64,000 nt of DNA from Jatrophihabitans sp035642535 (GCA_035642535.1 DASQSE010000088.1:1-64000); one strand, 5' to 3'; shown: positions 32,210 through 41,464, counted from the stretch's first letter. Numbers and translations: made by a program. Notes: generated by a model from the sequence alone, not told the origin.

Positions 32210-33258
32210 CCGACCGCCCGCGGCCGGCCGAGTTCGACGTCGAAGAGGCGCAGCACGTTGCCGCCCATGATCTTCGCGACGTCGGCGTGGTCCAGCCCGC
32301 GGCCGAGCAGGCCCTTGGTGATGAGCGGCAGACCGGCCGGATGGGTCAGCCCGGGCAGGTACGCGTCCATGTCGACGCCTTGGTTGTCGCGGCCGTGTCG
32401 CGCCCACGGCGGAGTCAGCTCGTCATCGAGCTCGAACATGAAATCCGGGCCGACTCCGACGTGGTCCGTGCCGGCCACCGCGATGACATGGCAGAACTGG
32501 TCGAGCAGCCTGTCGAGCGTGTGGTCTGCGGGGTGGACGTAGCTCGCGACGACGTTCACGCACACCACCCCGCCGCCGGCCGCGATCGCGCGCAGTTGGT
32601 CGTCGGTCAGGTTGCGGTGGTGGTCGCAGAGCGCCCGCGCGTTCGAGTGCGTGGCGATGACCGGGCGGCGGGAGATCTCGAGGACGTGCTCGACGCCCGC
32701 GGCACCGAGATGCGAGATGTCGAGCAGCACGCCGAGCCGATCCATCAACTCGACGGCCGCGACGCCCGCGCGGGTGAGCCTGGAACCCGCCGAGTCCTCC
32801 GCGCTGCCGTCCGCGAGCGCGGTGCGACCGAAGTGCGCCAGCGACATCACCCGGACGCCGAGGCGATGCATCGTCTCGATCAGTTCGACGTCCTCACCGA
32901 ACGCGCCACATCCCTCGATCGCCAGGACGAGCGCGATCCGGCCGCTCGCCACGGTCGCGCGGACGGCGGCGCCGTCGAGGCAGAGCGCGACGTCGTCGCT
33001 ATCGCCGGTCGCGATGCGGTGCGCGCACTCGATCATGCGCAGTGTGTCGCGCAGTGCAGTCTCGGGGCGGGTCGCCGCGTCCACCCAGACCGGCAGCACC
33101 TGAACATCCACCCCGCCGCTGCGCAGCTGCGGCAGCCAGCGCATCCGGAAGAACGCCGACCACCGCGCCGGCGCGCGAGCGGCCACCGCCATCAGCAGGT
33201 CGTTGTGCGTGTCGACGACCGGAAAGTCGCCCGCGATGTCGCCGTGCATGGTCGTCAC
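32206..33258 (-). CDS. Membrane dipeptidase (renal dipeptidase family)
   Basis: A 350-residue M19 zinc dipeptidase. Metal ligands: H18 and D20 (DTHND), Glu in LAIEGCGAFG, His in DISHLG and in ATHSNARAL; DHVGVGPDF holds the late Asp. Bacterial members commonly cleave L-Xaa-D-Xaa dipeptides. GTG 33258 overlaps the stop of the upstream serine-hydrolase gene (GTGA); an internal ATG at 33249 is an alternative. There is no signal peptide, so it is probably cytoplasmic. It belongs to the peptide/D-amino-acid island. Confidence 0.9.
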   Translation of the reverse strand: MTTMHGDIAGDFPVVDTHNDLLMAVAARAPARWSAFFRMRWLPQLRSGGVDVQVLPVWVDAATRPETALRDTLRMIECAHRIATGDSDDVALCLDGAAVRATVASGRIALVLAIEGCGAFGEDVELIETMHRLGVRVMSLAHFGRTALADGSAEDSAGSRLTRAGVAAVELMDRLGVLLDISHLGAAGVEHVLEISRRPVIATHSNARALCDHHRNLTDDQLRAIAAGGGVVCVNVVASYVHPADHTLDRLLDQFCHVIAVAGTDHVGVGPDFMFELDDELTPPWARHGRDNQGVDMDAYLPGLTHPAGLPLITKGLLGRGLDHADVAKIMGGNVLRLFDVELGRPRAVG

Positions 33259-34649
33259 CCGCCGTCGACGCGTGGCGCGACGCGCAGACCGAACGTGAGA
33301 TGGCTGGCCCGCTGCGCGCCGTCGTCGTACAGGAAGGTCGCGGGCCACGGCTCACCGACGAGCGGCATGGTGAACAGATAGGTCGGGCCGGTCGCGTGCA
33401 GGAGCGGTGCGGAGAACGTCGCCACCCGTTCGCCGGTCTTGCCCGAGGTCTCGCAGGTGATCGTGAGCCCCGCATCGCCCCGCTCGACGTGGAAGATCAC
33501 TTCGGGGCTGCGCCGGTAGCTGCCGACGATCGGCTCCGGGTCCGGGGCCGCATCGGCCGGGCCGGGCGGCGGAATGTTCGGCAGTTGCACGCCGACGAGT
33601 TCGTGCAGCAGCTGCCCGCTGATCTCCTTGCGCAGCCGCTCGGCGTAGTCGCCGTTGGTGAGCACGCACACCGCGACGCCGCGCTCGGGCGCGACGACGA
33701 GGATGCTCTCCTGACCGCACGTGTTGCCGCCATGCTCGACCACCTGCGGATCCGCCGGCCGGGCCACCGCCCAGCCGAGCCCCCAGGCGGGCGCGTCGAT
33801 CGGATCGGGCTGGACGATCTGCGGTTGCCGCATCAGCCGGGCCGTCTCGGGGCTGAGCAGCTGCCGACCGTCCGGCGCGGCGCCGTCGCGCATGTGCAGC
33901 TGCGCGAAGCCGAGCAGGTCGGCGGCCGTCGTCGCCAACGTGCCACCACAGGGCCCGGAGCCGCGGGTGTCGTACCACGCGCTCACCGGCTCCAGGGCGA
34001 GATCCTCCGCGCTGCGCGGCTCGTGTCCCACCGCGAGCGGATGGGTGGCCGCGTTCGTCAGGCGGCTGAACGTGTCGTCGAGCCCGAGCGGCCGGAGCAG
34101 GCGGCTCGTCAGCGCGTCGTCCCAGGTCTGCCCCGTCACGCACTCGACGACGCGGCCCAGGACGTTGAACCCGGCGTTGGAATAGGAGAACAGCCGGCCC
34201 GGCGCGTGCAGTTGGGGAAGCGTGTCGTAGGTGGCGACCGTGTGCTGCACCGCGTCGTCGTTCTCGCCGGGGACGTCCTCTGCGTCGCCGAAGAAGCCGC
34301 CGGTGTGGCTGAGCAGTTGCCGCACGGTCACTGTGTCCGCGACGTGCTGGTCGGCGAGCCGCAGCGGCGGATCGAGATAGCGGTTGGCCGGCGCGTCCAG
34401 CTCGACCCGGCCTTCGTCGACGAGCTGCATCAGCAGCGTCGCGGTCTACACCTTGGTGATCGAGGCGATGAGGAACAGCGTGTCCGGGGTGACGGGCGCG
34501 CCCGCGGGCAGCCGGGTCACACCCGCGGCGCGCACCGTGACCTCTCCGTCGACGAGCACGCCGACGACTGCACCAGGCACGCCGTGCCGGGCGAGCGCGT
34601 CCTCGAGGCGTTGCGCGAGCATCGCCTCGCTCGCTGCGGTGACTGTCAT
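33255..34649 (-). pseudogene. Class C beta-lactamase-like serine hydrolase broken by an in-frame amber codon
   Basis: The 465-codon frame from ATG 34649 (with GGAG upstream) reads as one serine hydrolase except for a TAG at 34446-34448. The N-terminal part ends in IASITKV, holding the catalytic Ser63-x-x-Lys66. Immediately after the stop the same frame continues TATLLMQLVDEGRVELDAP, the expected family sequence; the paralog at 41465 has SITKVFTATLVMQLVDEG here. Downstream motifs YSN and HGG (VEHGGNTCG) and a C-terminal beta domain are intact. A Tyr codon to TAG needs one base change. It may be recent inactivation, readthrough or a sequence error. The dipeptidase gene is coupled to its 3' end. 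Confidence 0.85.
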
Positions 34650-34780
34650 GGGTCAGCTCCTGCCGTGCCGCACGTGGGGTCGTCTCATCCTGCGCGCGAC
34701 CGTGAGCTGCCGTCGTTGTCTGTGCACACCGTTTGCCCGCGCGTTCTTCGGCAGCCGGTACAACTACATCGCGCCTCGGC

Positions 34781-34868
34781 GCGGCTCTTTGGGCCATGTC
34801 TTCCTCGTCGCTCGCAGCCTCCTTCGTCGGCGACTCGACTCCTCGGTCCAGACACGGCCACGCCGCGC
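34781..34868 (-). repeat. Dispersed intergenic repeat, copy 1
   Basis: On the minus strand this stretch reads GTCTGGACCGAGGAGTCGAG and continues to GACGAGGAAGACATGG. It is clearly related, by eye at roughly 80-85%, to 49556-49641 on the plus strand. It fills part of the 228-bp gap between the serine-hydrolase pseudogene and pucR. No gene is seen in this gap. Confidence 0.65.
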
Positions 34869-34877
34869 CGGCGCGAC

Positions 34878-36515
34878 TTAGCCGTCGCCGAGGAAGCGGA
34901 GCTGGAGGTGTGTGACCAGGCGCTCGGCCGGGTCGTCGAGGTCGAGCTGCGCGATCTGGAGCAACCGCGCGAGCCGGTAGCGGAACGTGTTGCGGTGGAC
35001 GTACAGCGCGTCCGCGGCAGCGACGACGTCGCCGAAGTGGTCGAGATAGGCGCGCAGCGTGGCGACGTAGTTGGTGCCCTTCGCGGCATCGTGGGCCGCG
35101 AGCGCGGCGACCTTCTCCGACTGCACGGTCGGATCGCCCGCGGCCAGCGCCTGCAGCCGATGCAGCGCGATGGCGCTGCGCAGCGGCTCGACGTGCCCGA
35201 TCCGCTCCCCCCGCTGACGCAGCACGGCGAGCACGTGCTCGGCCTCGTCGCGCGAGCGCCGCACCGATGCAGCGTCGTCGACCGCGGCGCCGATGCCGGC
35301 GAGCACCGGTCGCATGAGGTGCCGCTCGGCCCGCTCCCGCAGGTCGTTGGCGAGCGCGGTCATCTTCGCCGGCTCGCGCGTCTCCGCTGTGGAGAGCAGG
35401 ACGTACACCAGCTCGCCGATCGAGACGACGTAGGCGTTGCGCCGAAACACCTCCAGGTGCAGCGTGAGCACCGCCTCGAGGCTGTCGACCGCGCGCTCGA
35501 CGTGGCTCTCGTCCTCGAACTCGGGCGCGAACGCGAGCACCGCGAGCGGGACGCCGGCCGGCAGGCGCAGCCCGGTACGACCGGACGGCGCGCGCTTGCC
35601 CTCGAGCACGGTGCGCAGCTGCTCGGCGCGGCGCTCGCGGTCGAGATCGGTCGCGCTGCGGTGGTGCAGCACGTGCATGGCCGCGATCTGCGCGGCCGAA
35701 CGCAGCGACTCCTCCGCCTCGGCGGCGAGCGGCCGCTCGCCCTCGACGACCCAGATCGAGCCGAGCGGCTCGTCGCCGGCACGCATCGCGATGGCCAACC
35801 GGCGTCGCGCAATCGCGCGCTCGCCGCCCGGATCGTCGGGCGGGCGCCACAGATGGTCGAGGTGCACGACGTCGCGGCTGCGGTAGAGCTCTTGGAAGAC
35901 GCCCTGATCGGTCATCGCCCGCGACCAGCTGGCCGGCACGGCGCGTCCGAGAATCGTGTCCTGCCGCGCTTTGTCGATCGGGTGCCCGAGGCTCGAATAC
36001 GCCAGCACGTTGGACTGCATGTCCTCGATCGTGGTCGCGCCGCCGACCGTGGCGGCGATCGCGTTGGCGAGCCCGAACAGGTCACCGACGCTCACCCCCT
36101 GGCCGGAACTGCCGGAGCCGCTCCGATGGCTCGGCATCCGCGCCGCCCGCGCGGTGCGCAGCAGGCTCAGCAGCTGTCCCCAACTCGTCGCCGGCGGCAC
36201 GCCGAGCACCGCGAGCCGGTTGCCGCGCGCGGCGTCGACGAGCCGGTCCGGCGCGGCTTCGCCGAGCTTCACCACCGCCGCGGCGGCCCCGACCCGGGCC
36301 ACCTCGTCCAGCGCATCGACCGCGGCCGCCTGTGCCGCATCGACGCCGACCATGAGGACGATGTCGTCGGCGGCTGGCAGCGGGCCGCCGAACCGGTCGT
36401 AGAGCAGCGCCTCGCCCGCCGGCCGATCGAGACCGCGCGGGGCTATGACGACCTCGAGCAGCCCGCCGAGCGCCTCGACGAGATCGGCGAGCGTGGGGAC
36501 GGGCGCGTCGTTCAT
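34878..36515 (-). CDS. PucR-family transcriptional regulator
   Basis: A 545-residue regulator. The N-terminal purine-catabolism-regulator-like region covers about 1-150, a GAF-like middle part follows (SVGDLFGLANAIAATVGG to SAAQIAAMHVL), then a GGDEF-like fold. The C-terminal PucR helix-turn-helix is at about 485-540 (TLRAYLDHFGDVVAAADALYVHRNTFRYRLARL). Such proteins control purine, amino-acid or polyamine use. ATG 36515 has GGAGGT upstream. It is divergent from the M20 peptidase gene and is the best candidate regulator of the island. Inducer unknown. Confidence 0.92.
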   Translation of the reverse strand: MNDAPVPTLADLVEALGGLLEVVIAPRGLDRPAGEALLYDRFGGPLPAADDIVLMVGVDAAQAAAVDALDEVARVGAAAAVVKLGEAAPDRLVDAARGNRLAVLGVPPATSWGQLLSLLRTARAARMPSHRSGSGSSGQGVSVGDLFGLANAIAATVGGATTIEDMQSNVLAYSSLGHPIDKARQDTILGRAVPASWSRAMTDQGVFQELYRSRDVVHLDHLWRPPDDPGGERAIARRRLAIAMRAGDEPLGSIWVVEGERPLAAEAEESLRSAAQIAAMHVLHHRSATDLDRERRAEQLRTVLEGKRAPSGRTGLRLPAGVPLAVLAFAPEFEDESHVERAVDSLEAVLTLHLEVFRRNAYVVSIGELVYVLLSTAETREPAKMTALANDLRERAERHLMRPVLAGIGAAVDDAASVRRSRDEAEHVLAVLRQRGERIGHVEPLRSAIALHRLQALAAGDPTVQSEKVAALAAHDAAKGTNYVATLRAYLDHFGDVVAAADALYVHRNTFRYRLARLLQIAQLDLDDPAERLVTHLQLRFLGDG

Positions 36516-36548
36516 GCACCTCCCTCGGGTGCGACTCCCTCATCATCG

Positions 36549-36615
36549 CGCAGCTGCGATGCCCCCGATAGTCGATTTGTTCAAGCATCGGCACCGGATT
36601 TTGTGCGTACGTACG
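36549..36615. promoter_or_regulatory. Palindromes in the pucR/M20 divergent region
   Basis: CGCAGCTGCG (36549-36558) and CGTACGTACG (36606-36615) are perfect 10-bp palindromes in the 137-bp gap between pucR and the M20 gene. Either could be the PucR operator. GC-rich short palindromes also occur by chance. Confidence 0.35.
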
Positions 36616-36652
36616 GATCGGATGCAGCGCGGCCCGCCGAGAATCGGGCGGC

Positions 36653-37756
36653 GTGCTGGATCTGTTCCGGTCGCAGACGGCGGCGATGGTGGACGAGCTC
36701 GGCGAGCTGGTCGGCTGCGAATCGCCGAGCCGGGATCCGGCCGCGCTGGAGCGCAGCGCCGACCTCGTCGCCGCGCTCGGCGCGGACGTGCTCGGCAGCG
36801 CCCCCGAGCGGCTCGTCGTCGGCGACACCCCGCATCTGCGCTGGCGGTTCGGCGCCGCGCCGTCCCAACTGCTGATCCTGGCCCACCACGACACGGTCTG
36901 GCCGCTGGGCACGCTGCGCTCGATGCCTTGGCAGCTCGACGATTACGTGGCGCGCGGGCCCGGCTGCTTCGACATGAAGGCCGGGCTCGTCCTCGCCTGG
37001 CACGCCATGGCCGCGCAGCCCGACCTGACCGGAGTCTGCCTGCTCGTCGTCGGCGACGAGGAGATCGGCTCGCCGACGGCGGCGGCGCTCATCGACGAGG
37101 AGAGCCGTGGCTGCCGGGCCGTCCTGGTCACCGAGCCCAGCGCGGACGGCGGGCAGTTGAAGACGGCCCGCGCCGGGTTGGCGCAGTACGAGGTCACGAT
37201 CACCGGGCGCGCCGCGCACGCCGGCCTCGAGCCGGAGCGCGGCGTGAACGCCGCAGTCGAGCTGGCCGGGCAGGTGCTCGCCGTCGCGGCGCTCGGCGGC
37301 GGTGACGCCACGGTCACCCCGACCGTCCTCGCCGCGGGCACCACCGTGAACACGGTGCCTGCCGCGGCGCGTCTCGCGGTGGACGTGCGGGCCACGACCA
37401 GCGCCGCGATGGAGCGGATCGACGACGCGCTCCGCACGCTGCGGCCGACCCACCCGGAGGCGAGCGTCGACGTCGATCGCGTCGTCTACCTGCCGCCGCT
37501 CGAAGCCGAGCGCTCCGCGGCGCTCGCCGCTCTCGCGGGCGAGGTGGCCGGCCGCCTCGGACTGCCGCCGGTGGGTGGCACCGCAGTGCGCGGCGCATCC
37601 GACGGCAACCGGACTGCGGCCAACGGCATACCGACCCTCGACGGGCTGGGCGCGGTCGGCGGCGGCGCGCACGCGGCGAGCGAACACGTCCGCATCGACC
37701 GGCTCGCCGACCGCGCGGCGCTGCTGGCCGGCCTGATCGGCGAACTCTCCCCGTGA
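36653..37756 (+). CDS. M20-family peptidase/deacylase
   Basis: A 367-residue metallopeptidase. Metal-site motifs: HxD with D80 (ILAHHDTVWPLG), Asp107 in GCFDMKAG, Glu136-Glu137 in GDEEIGSP, and a late His in GGGAHAASEHV. The dimerisation domain is about 175-290. The form is that of carboxypeptidase G2/ArgE-like enzymes, which remove amino acids or N-acyl groups. In the Geobacillus D-to-L amino-acid pathway an M20 enzyme removes succinyl from N-succinyl-L-amino acids; a GNAT and racemase of that pathway lie 3-5 kb downstream. GTG 36653 starts the frame; ribosome-binding site weak. Confidence 0.9.
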   Translation: MLDLFRSQTAAMVDELGELVGCESPSRDPAALERSADLVAALGADVLGSAPERLVVGDTPHLRWRFGAAPSQLLILAHHDTVWPLGTLRSMPWQLDDYVARGPGCFDMKAGLVLAWHAMAAQPDLTGVCLLVVGDEEIGSPTAAALIDEESRGCRAVLVTEPSADGGQLKTARAGLAQYEVTITGRAAHAGLEPERGVNAAVELAGQVLAVAALGGGDATVTPTVLAAGTTVNTVPAAARLAVDVRATTSAAMERIDDALRTLRPTHPEASVDVDRVVYLPPLEAERSAALAALAGEVAGRLGLPPVGGTAVRGASDGNRTAANGIPTLDGLGAVGGGAHAASEHVRIDRLADRAALLAGLIGELSP

Positions 37757-37818
37757 GTGGTCACTTCCGCGCCGCGTGGTCAGCTATAGGTGACCACGTG
37801 CGTCCGAACTGACCACGC
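37757..37818. repeat. Family C element, copy 1 (four TGGTCA/TGACCA units)
   Basis: Two TGGTCA units followed by two TGACCA units at near-even spacing, with GTGGTCACTTCCGCGCCGCG at the left. It can form nested hairpins between convergent M20 and DUF2182 genes. The copy at 52748-52806 shares units and spacers but lies in a divergent promoter region. Confidence 0.68.
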
Positions 37819-37841
37819 GACGCGGGGCGCCAACCCCGTCA

Positions 37842-38660
37842 TCACATCGACATCGACATGCCCGCCGTGGGGATCGTCAGCGCCGGCAACGCATCCGGTG
37901 CAGCGAGTACGAGGATCCCCAGCAGGAGCAGCATTCCGACCGTGGCATAGGTCGCGACGCGTCGCCACGGCAAGGTCTTCTCGACCGCGATCAGCCCGGC
38001 GACCACCGCCATCCAGGACACGCTCATGACGCCGAGTGCGAACAGCGAGGCCATCAGCGCCCAACAGCAACCGACGCACCACGCGCCGTTCTTCGCGCCC
38101 ATTCGGACCGCGCCGCCGAGCCCGTCGCGCCACCAGCCGAGCAGCGCGCCGAGCGGGCTGCGGCACTTGCCCAAGCAGACGTCCTTCAACGGCGTGAGCT
38201 CGTATCCGGCGGCGACGAGCAGGGTCGCGCCGGCGATCGACCGGCCCGCGTTCGACCAGGACAAGTGGTCACTGCCGAGCCGCGTCGCAGTGATGCCGAC
38301 GCCGTACGCGAGCACACCCGCGGCCGCCCAGGTCAGCAGATAGCCGGCGACGAAAGCGAACGGCGAGAGCGGGGAGCGCTGCCTGGTCATCCGCGAGTAC
38401 AGCGCGACTGTCGGCGCCACCGACGGGAACATCATCGCGGCCATCATGACCACCCACACGCCGACGAACCAGCCGAAGCCGCCGAGGTCGCTCCACGGCC
38501 CGTTGTCCATCCCGCGCATCTCGTGAGCGGTCCACACCCACCCCAGCGCGGCCGCCGCGAACAGCAGCACGACGAGCACCAGCCGCGCGCGCACCGCCGC
38601 GTAGAGCGGGGTCAACCCGTCGCTGCTCACCGCCTGAGTCGGCTGGCCGAGAGCGGTCAT
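37842..38660 (-). CDS. DUF2182 integral membrane protein
   Basis: A 272-residue protein with about seven spans. Family motifs: WVVMMAAMMFPSVAPTVALY, the CLGKCRSPLGALLGWWRDG loop with a Cys pair, and MGAKNGAWCVGCCWALM. The C-terminus ends in a Met-rich GMSMSM. The conserved Cys and Met residues suggest metal (possibly copper) handling, but no role is proven. It starts 4 bp after the stop of the DUF1326 gene, the usual partner. Start ATG 38660. Confidence 0.9.
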   Translation of the reverse strand: MTALGQPTQAVSSDGLTPLYAAVRARLVLVVLLFAAAALGWVWTAHEMRGMDNGPWSDLGGFGWFVGVWVVMMAAMMFPSVAPTVALYSRMTRQRSPLSPFAFVAGYLLTWAAAGVLAYGVGITATRLGSDHLSWSNAGRSIAGATLLVAAGYELTPLKDVCLGKCRSPLGALLGWWRDGLGGAVRMGAKNGAWCVGCCWALMASLFALGVMSVSWMAVVAGLIAVEKTLPWRRVATYATVGMLLLLGILVLAAPDALPALTIPTAGMSMSM

Positions 38661-38664
38661 CGGG

Positions 38665-39267
38665 TCACGCGACCCAGGAGAACTCGGACTTCGACAGGCC
38701 GGTCTTGCCCTCGTAGGTGATGCCGAAGGCGTCGATCCGGGTTCGTTTCGCCTCCGCCATCGTCAGGTCCGAGCCCACCGGGTGGAACATGCCGTTGAAG
38801 CGGATTGGCTCGCCGGTCTCGATGCCGAACGGCACGATGTCCTGGATCTCGAAGTCGATCGAGTCGCCGACCCGCACCCGGTGCGTGAGCCCGTCATCGC
38901 CGATCTCGATGGTCGCGCGCTCCGCACCGCGGATCTCGCCGACGAGCGGCGCGAGGGCGCCCATCGGCCCGCCGAGCGCGCCACTGAACACCTGCACCAG
39001 CTTGTCGAACTGCTCGTCGCTCGCCCCATCGTCGATGAAGACGCCGAGCTTCCAGTTCCCCTCGGTCATCACCTTGGGCGTGTCGGCGATCATCACCACC
39101 TTGCGCCCGCCGATGTCCGTGCCTTCGACGTCGCCTTCTTTGATGTTGAACGCGAGCGTGACCCGGCAATAGTCGTAGGTCGCGCCATGGTCGAACGACA
39201 GGTTGCACGGGCACATCAGCTCGCACGAGCACGTCTCGACGTAGCTGCCCTTCAGGCTCCATGCCAT
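38665..39267 (-). CDS. DUF1326 protein
   Basis: A 200-residue soluble protein. The N-terminus has the defining ETCSCELMCPCN with four clustered Cys residues, which may bind a metal. A jelly-roll-like middle and EFSWVA end are typical. No signal peptide is seen, so it is likely cytoplasmic. ATG 39267 has a strong GGGGAGGT at 4 nt. It is coupled to DUF2182; the pair recurs across actinobacteria and proteobacteria with no known reaction. Confidence 0.9.
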   Translation of the reverse strand: MAWSLKGSYVETCSCELMCPCNLSFDHGATYDYCRVTLAFNIKEGDVEGTDIGGRKVVMIADTPKVMTEGNWKLGVFIDDGASDEQFDKLVQVFSGALGGPMGALAPLVGEIRGAERATIEIGDDGLTHRVRVGDSIDFEIQDIVPFGIETGEPIRFNGMFHPVGSDLTMAEAKRTRIDAFGITYEGKTGLSKSEFSWVA

Positions 39268-39408
39268 GGTGACCTCCCCCGGGTCGGGCTCAGTATCCGC
39301 CGCCGCGACGAAACCGGTCAACGATTGTCCGCGTAGTGCGGGTGCACAAGTATCGGCCGTCGGAATCGGGCGCGCAGACGAATCGGGAACACCGGGCGGC
39401 GCAGCAAG

Positions 39409-40326
39409 ATGACGCCCATGCCGCACCTGCGATCCGCACCGGTGGACGCCGCGCACCGCGCGACGACCACCGATGCGACGCGCGCGGCCGCCGCCGACGC
39501 GCGCGCCGCGGCACTGACCGCGGCCGTCGACGTGCGCGAGGTGCGCGAACCGGACGAACTGCTCCGGGTACGCGACCTGTTCATCGGGGTATGGCAGGAG
39601 GATCCCGACGACCCGGCGATGTCGAGCGCCGTACTCCGTGCACTCGCCGCGTGCGGCAGTTACGTCGCCGGTGCATGGCGCGGCCGCGAACTCGTCGGCG
39701 CGTGCGTTGCATTCTTCGGCCGCAGGGACGACGACTGGGAGCTGCATTCACACATCGCCGGCGTCATCCCGCGCGCCCGCGGCTCCAACGTCGGCTTCGC
39801 CCTGAAGACTCATCAACGCGCGTGGGCGCTGGGTCGCGACGTGCAGCGCATCAGCTGGACGTTCGACCCGCTCGTCGCCCGCAACGTGTATTTCAACGCG
39901 ACGAAGCTGGGCGCCGCGGTGGGTGCGTACCTGCCGGAGTTCTACGGCTCGATGAACGACGCGATCAACGGAGGGGATCTCACCGACCGGGTGATGGCCA
40001 ACTGGTCGCTCCCCGCCGACGCCGTGGCGCGCGCATGCAGCGGCCACCCGGACGAGCCGGACCTCGCCGCCTGGCGCGCCGGCGGAGCGGTGGACGCGTT
40101 GTGGGCCGACGACGACGACCGGCCGGCGGGGCAATCGAGTGACGCGGACACCGTGCTGATCTCCATCCCGCGCGACATCGAGGCGCTCCGGCACACCGAT
40201 CCGCGCGCCGCACTTGCCTGGCGTCTCGCGCTGCGCGACGTGCTAGGCGGCCGGTTGGCCGCCGGCTGGCAAGTCGTCGGCTTCAGCAAGCGCGGCACGT
40301 ACGTGATGCAGCGAGGTGCGGTATGA
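39409..40326 (+). CDS. GNAT-superfamily protein (COG3375-like), probable N-acyltransferase
   Basis: A 305-residue predicted acyltransferase. After an Ala-rich N-terminus the core reads VDVREVREPDELLRVRDLFIGVW, VAGAWRGRELVGACVAFFG, ELHSHIAGVIPRARGSNVGFALK and RISWTFDPLVARNVYFNATKLGA. This family is regularly encoded beside an NSAR/OSBS-type racemase, and one member is a succinyl-CoA:D-amino acid N-succinyltransferase. Here its TGA overlaps the ATG of that racemase gene. Acyl donor and acceptor are inferred. ATG 39409 is used; ATG 39418 is also possible. Confidence 0.86.
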   Translation: MTPMPHLRSAPVDAAHRATTTDATRAAAADARAAALTAAVDVREVREPDELLRVRDLFIGVWQEDPDDPAMSSAVLRALAACGSYVAGAWRGRELVGACVAFFGRRDDDWELHSHIAGVIPRARGSNVGFALKTHQRAWALGRDVQRISWTFDPLVARNVYFNATKLGAAVGAYLPEFYGSMNDAINGGDLTDRVMANWSLPADAVARACSGHPDEPDLAAWRAGGAVDALWADDDDRPAGQSSDADTVLISIPRDIEALRHTDPRAALAWRLALRDVLGGRLAAGWQVVGFSKRGTYVMQRGAV

Positions 40327-41444
40327 AGCTGATCGGCGTCGAACTCGTGCGGGTCCGCATGCCGCTCGTTGCACCGTTCCGTACCTCGTTCGGGACGATG
40401 CACGATCGCGAGATCCTGCTCGTGCACGTCGTCGGCGACGCGGCCGAGGGCTGGGGCGAGTGCGTCGCCGACACCGCCCCGCTGTACAGCTCCGAGTACG
40501 TCGACGGCTGCGCCGACGTGTTGCGCCGCTTCCTCGTGCCGGCGCTGGCCGAGCTGGAGGACGTCACTGCCGAGCGAGTGGCGCCGGCGCTCGCCGCGTA
40601 CCGCGGTCACCGGATGGCGAAGGCCGCGCTCGAGACCGCGGTGCTCGACGCCGAGTTGCGCGGCCGCGGGCAGTCGTTGGCCGGCTACCTCGGCGCGACC
40701 CAGCAGCGCGTGCCGTGCGGGGTGTCCGTCGGAATCATGGACGCGGTGCCGGCGCTGCTCGACGCGGTGGCCGGCTACCTCGCCGACGGCTACCGGCGGA
40801 TCAAGCTGAAGATCGAGCCGGGTTGGGACGTCGAGCCGGTTCGCGCGGTACGCGAACGGTTCGGCGACAACCTGCTCCTGCAGGTCGACGCGAACGCGGC
40901 GTACACGCTGGCCGACGCGGCGCATCTCGCGAAGCTGGACGCGTTCGACCTGCTGCTCATCGAGCAGCCGCTAGCGGCCGGCGATCTGTACCGGCACGCG
41001 AGCCTGGCCGGCAAGCTGCGTACGCCGCTGTGCCTCGACGAGTCGATCGAATCGGTCGCCGACGCCGCCGACGCCATCGCGCTCGGCGCCTGCTCGATCG
41101 TCAACATCAAGCCGGGCCGGGTGGGCGGCTATCTCGAAGCACGGCGCATCCACGACCTGTGCCGCGCGCATGACGTCCCCGTCTGGTGCGGCGGCATGCT
41201 CGAAAGCGGCATCGGCCGCGCCGCCAACGTCGCCTTCGCCGCGCTGCCCGGCTGCAGCCTGCCCGGCGACACCTCGGCCTCCAGCCGCTACTGGGCAGAG
41301 GACCTCACCGCGCCGTTCGTGCTCGAGGACGGCTACCTCCCGGTGCCCGACGCGCCCGGCATCGGCGTGCAGCCCATCGCCGATCGCCTCGACGCGCTCG
41401 CCGCGTCGCGGGACTGGCTACGCACCGATCGGAACACGCACTGA
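40323..41444 (+). CDS. N-acylamino acid racemase / o-succinylbenzoate synthase-like enzyme
   Basis: A 373-residue enolase-superfamily enzyme of the muconate-lactonising group. Catalytic KxK is Lys161/Lys163 (RIKLKIEPG). Mg ligands are Asp189 (VDAN), Glu214 (IEQPL) and Asp239 (CLDES). The opposing Lys is 263 (NIKPGR). These residues serve both OSBS (menaquinone) and NSAR. No men gene is near, whereas a COG3375 GNAT overlaps upstream and an M20 enzyme is 2.6 kb away, so racemisation of N-acyl (succinyl) amino acids is favoured. Cytoplasmic. The ATG overlaps the preceding stop (ATGA). Confidence 0.9.
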   Translation: MKLIGVELVRVRMPLVAPFRTSFGTMHDREILLVHVVGDAAEGWGECVADTAPLYSSEYVDGCADVLRRFLVPALAELEDVTAERVAPALAAYRGHRMAKAALETAVLDAELRGRGQSLAGYLGATQQRVPCGVSVGIMDAVPALLDAVAGYLADGYRRIKLKIEPGWDVEPVRAVRERFGDNLLLQVDANAAYTLADAAHLAKLDAFDLLLIEQPLAAGDLYRHASLAGKLRTPLCLDESIESVADAADAIALGACSIVNIKPGRVGGYLEARRIHDLCRAHDVPVWCGGMLESGIGRAANVAFAALPGCSLPGDTSASSRYWAEDLTAPFVLEDGYLPVPDAPGIGVQPIADRLDALAASRDWLRTDRNTH

Positions 41445-41464
41445 CGACCCCCGAAGGAGAACGC

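Noticed and set aside
33352..35850. Minus-strand open frame of 832 codons
   Set aside because: It is an Arg/Ala-rich shadow of pucR and the serine-hydrolase frame, without start context or domain.
33042..36875. Plus-strand open frame of 1277 codons
   Set aside because: It is antisense to the dipeptidase, serine-hydrolase and pucR genes and overlaps the M20 start. The protein is Arg/His-rich with no domain; long antisense frames are common at this GC content.
40323..41444. Menaquinone-specific o-succinylbenzoate synthase (menC)
   Set aside because: Catalytic residues fit, but no other men gene is present and the overlapping GNAT and nearby M20 enzyme favour the racemase role. OSBS activity cannot be excluded.
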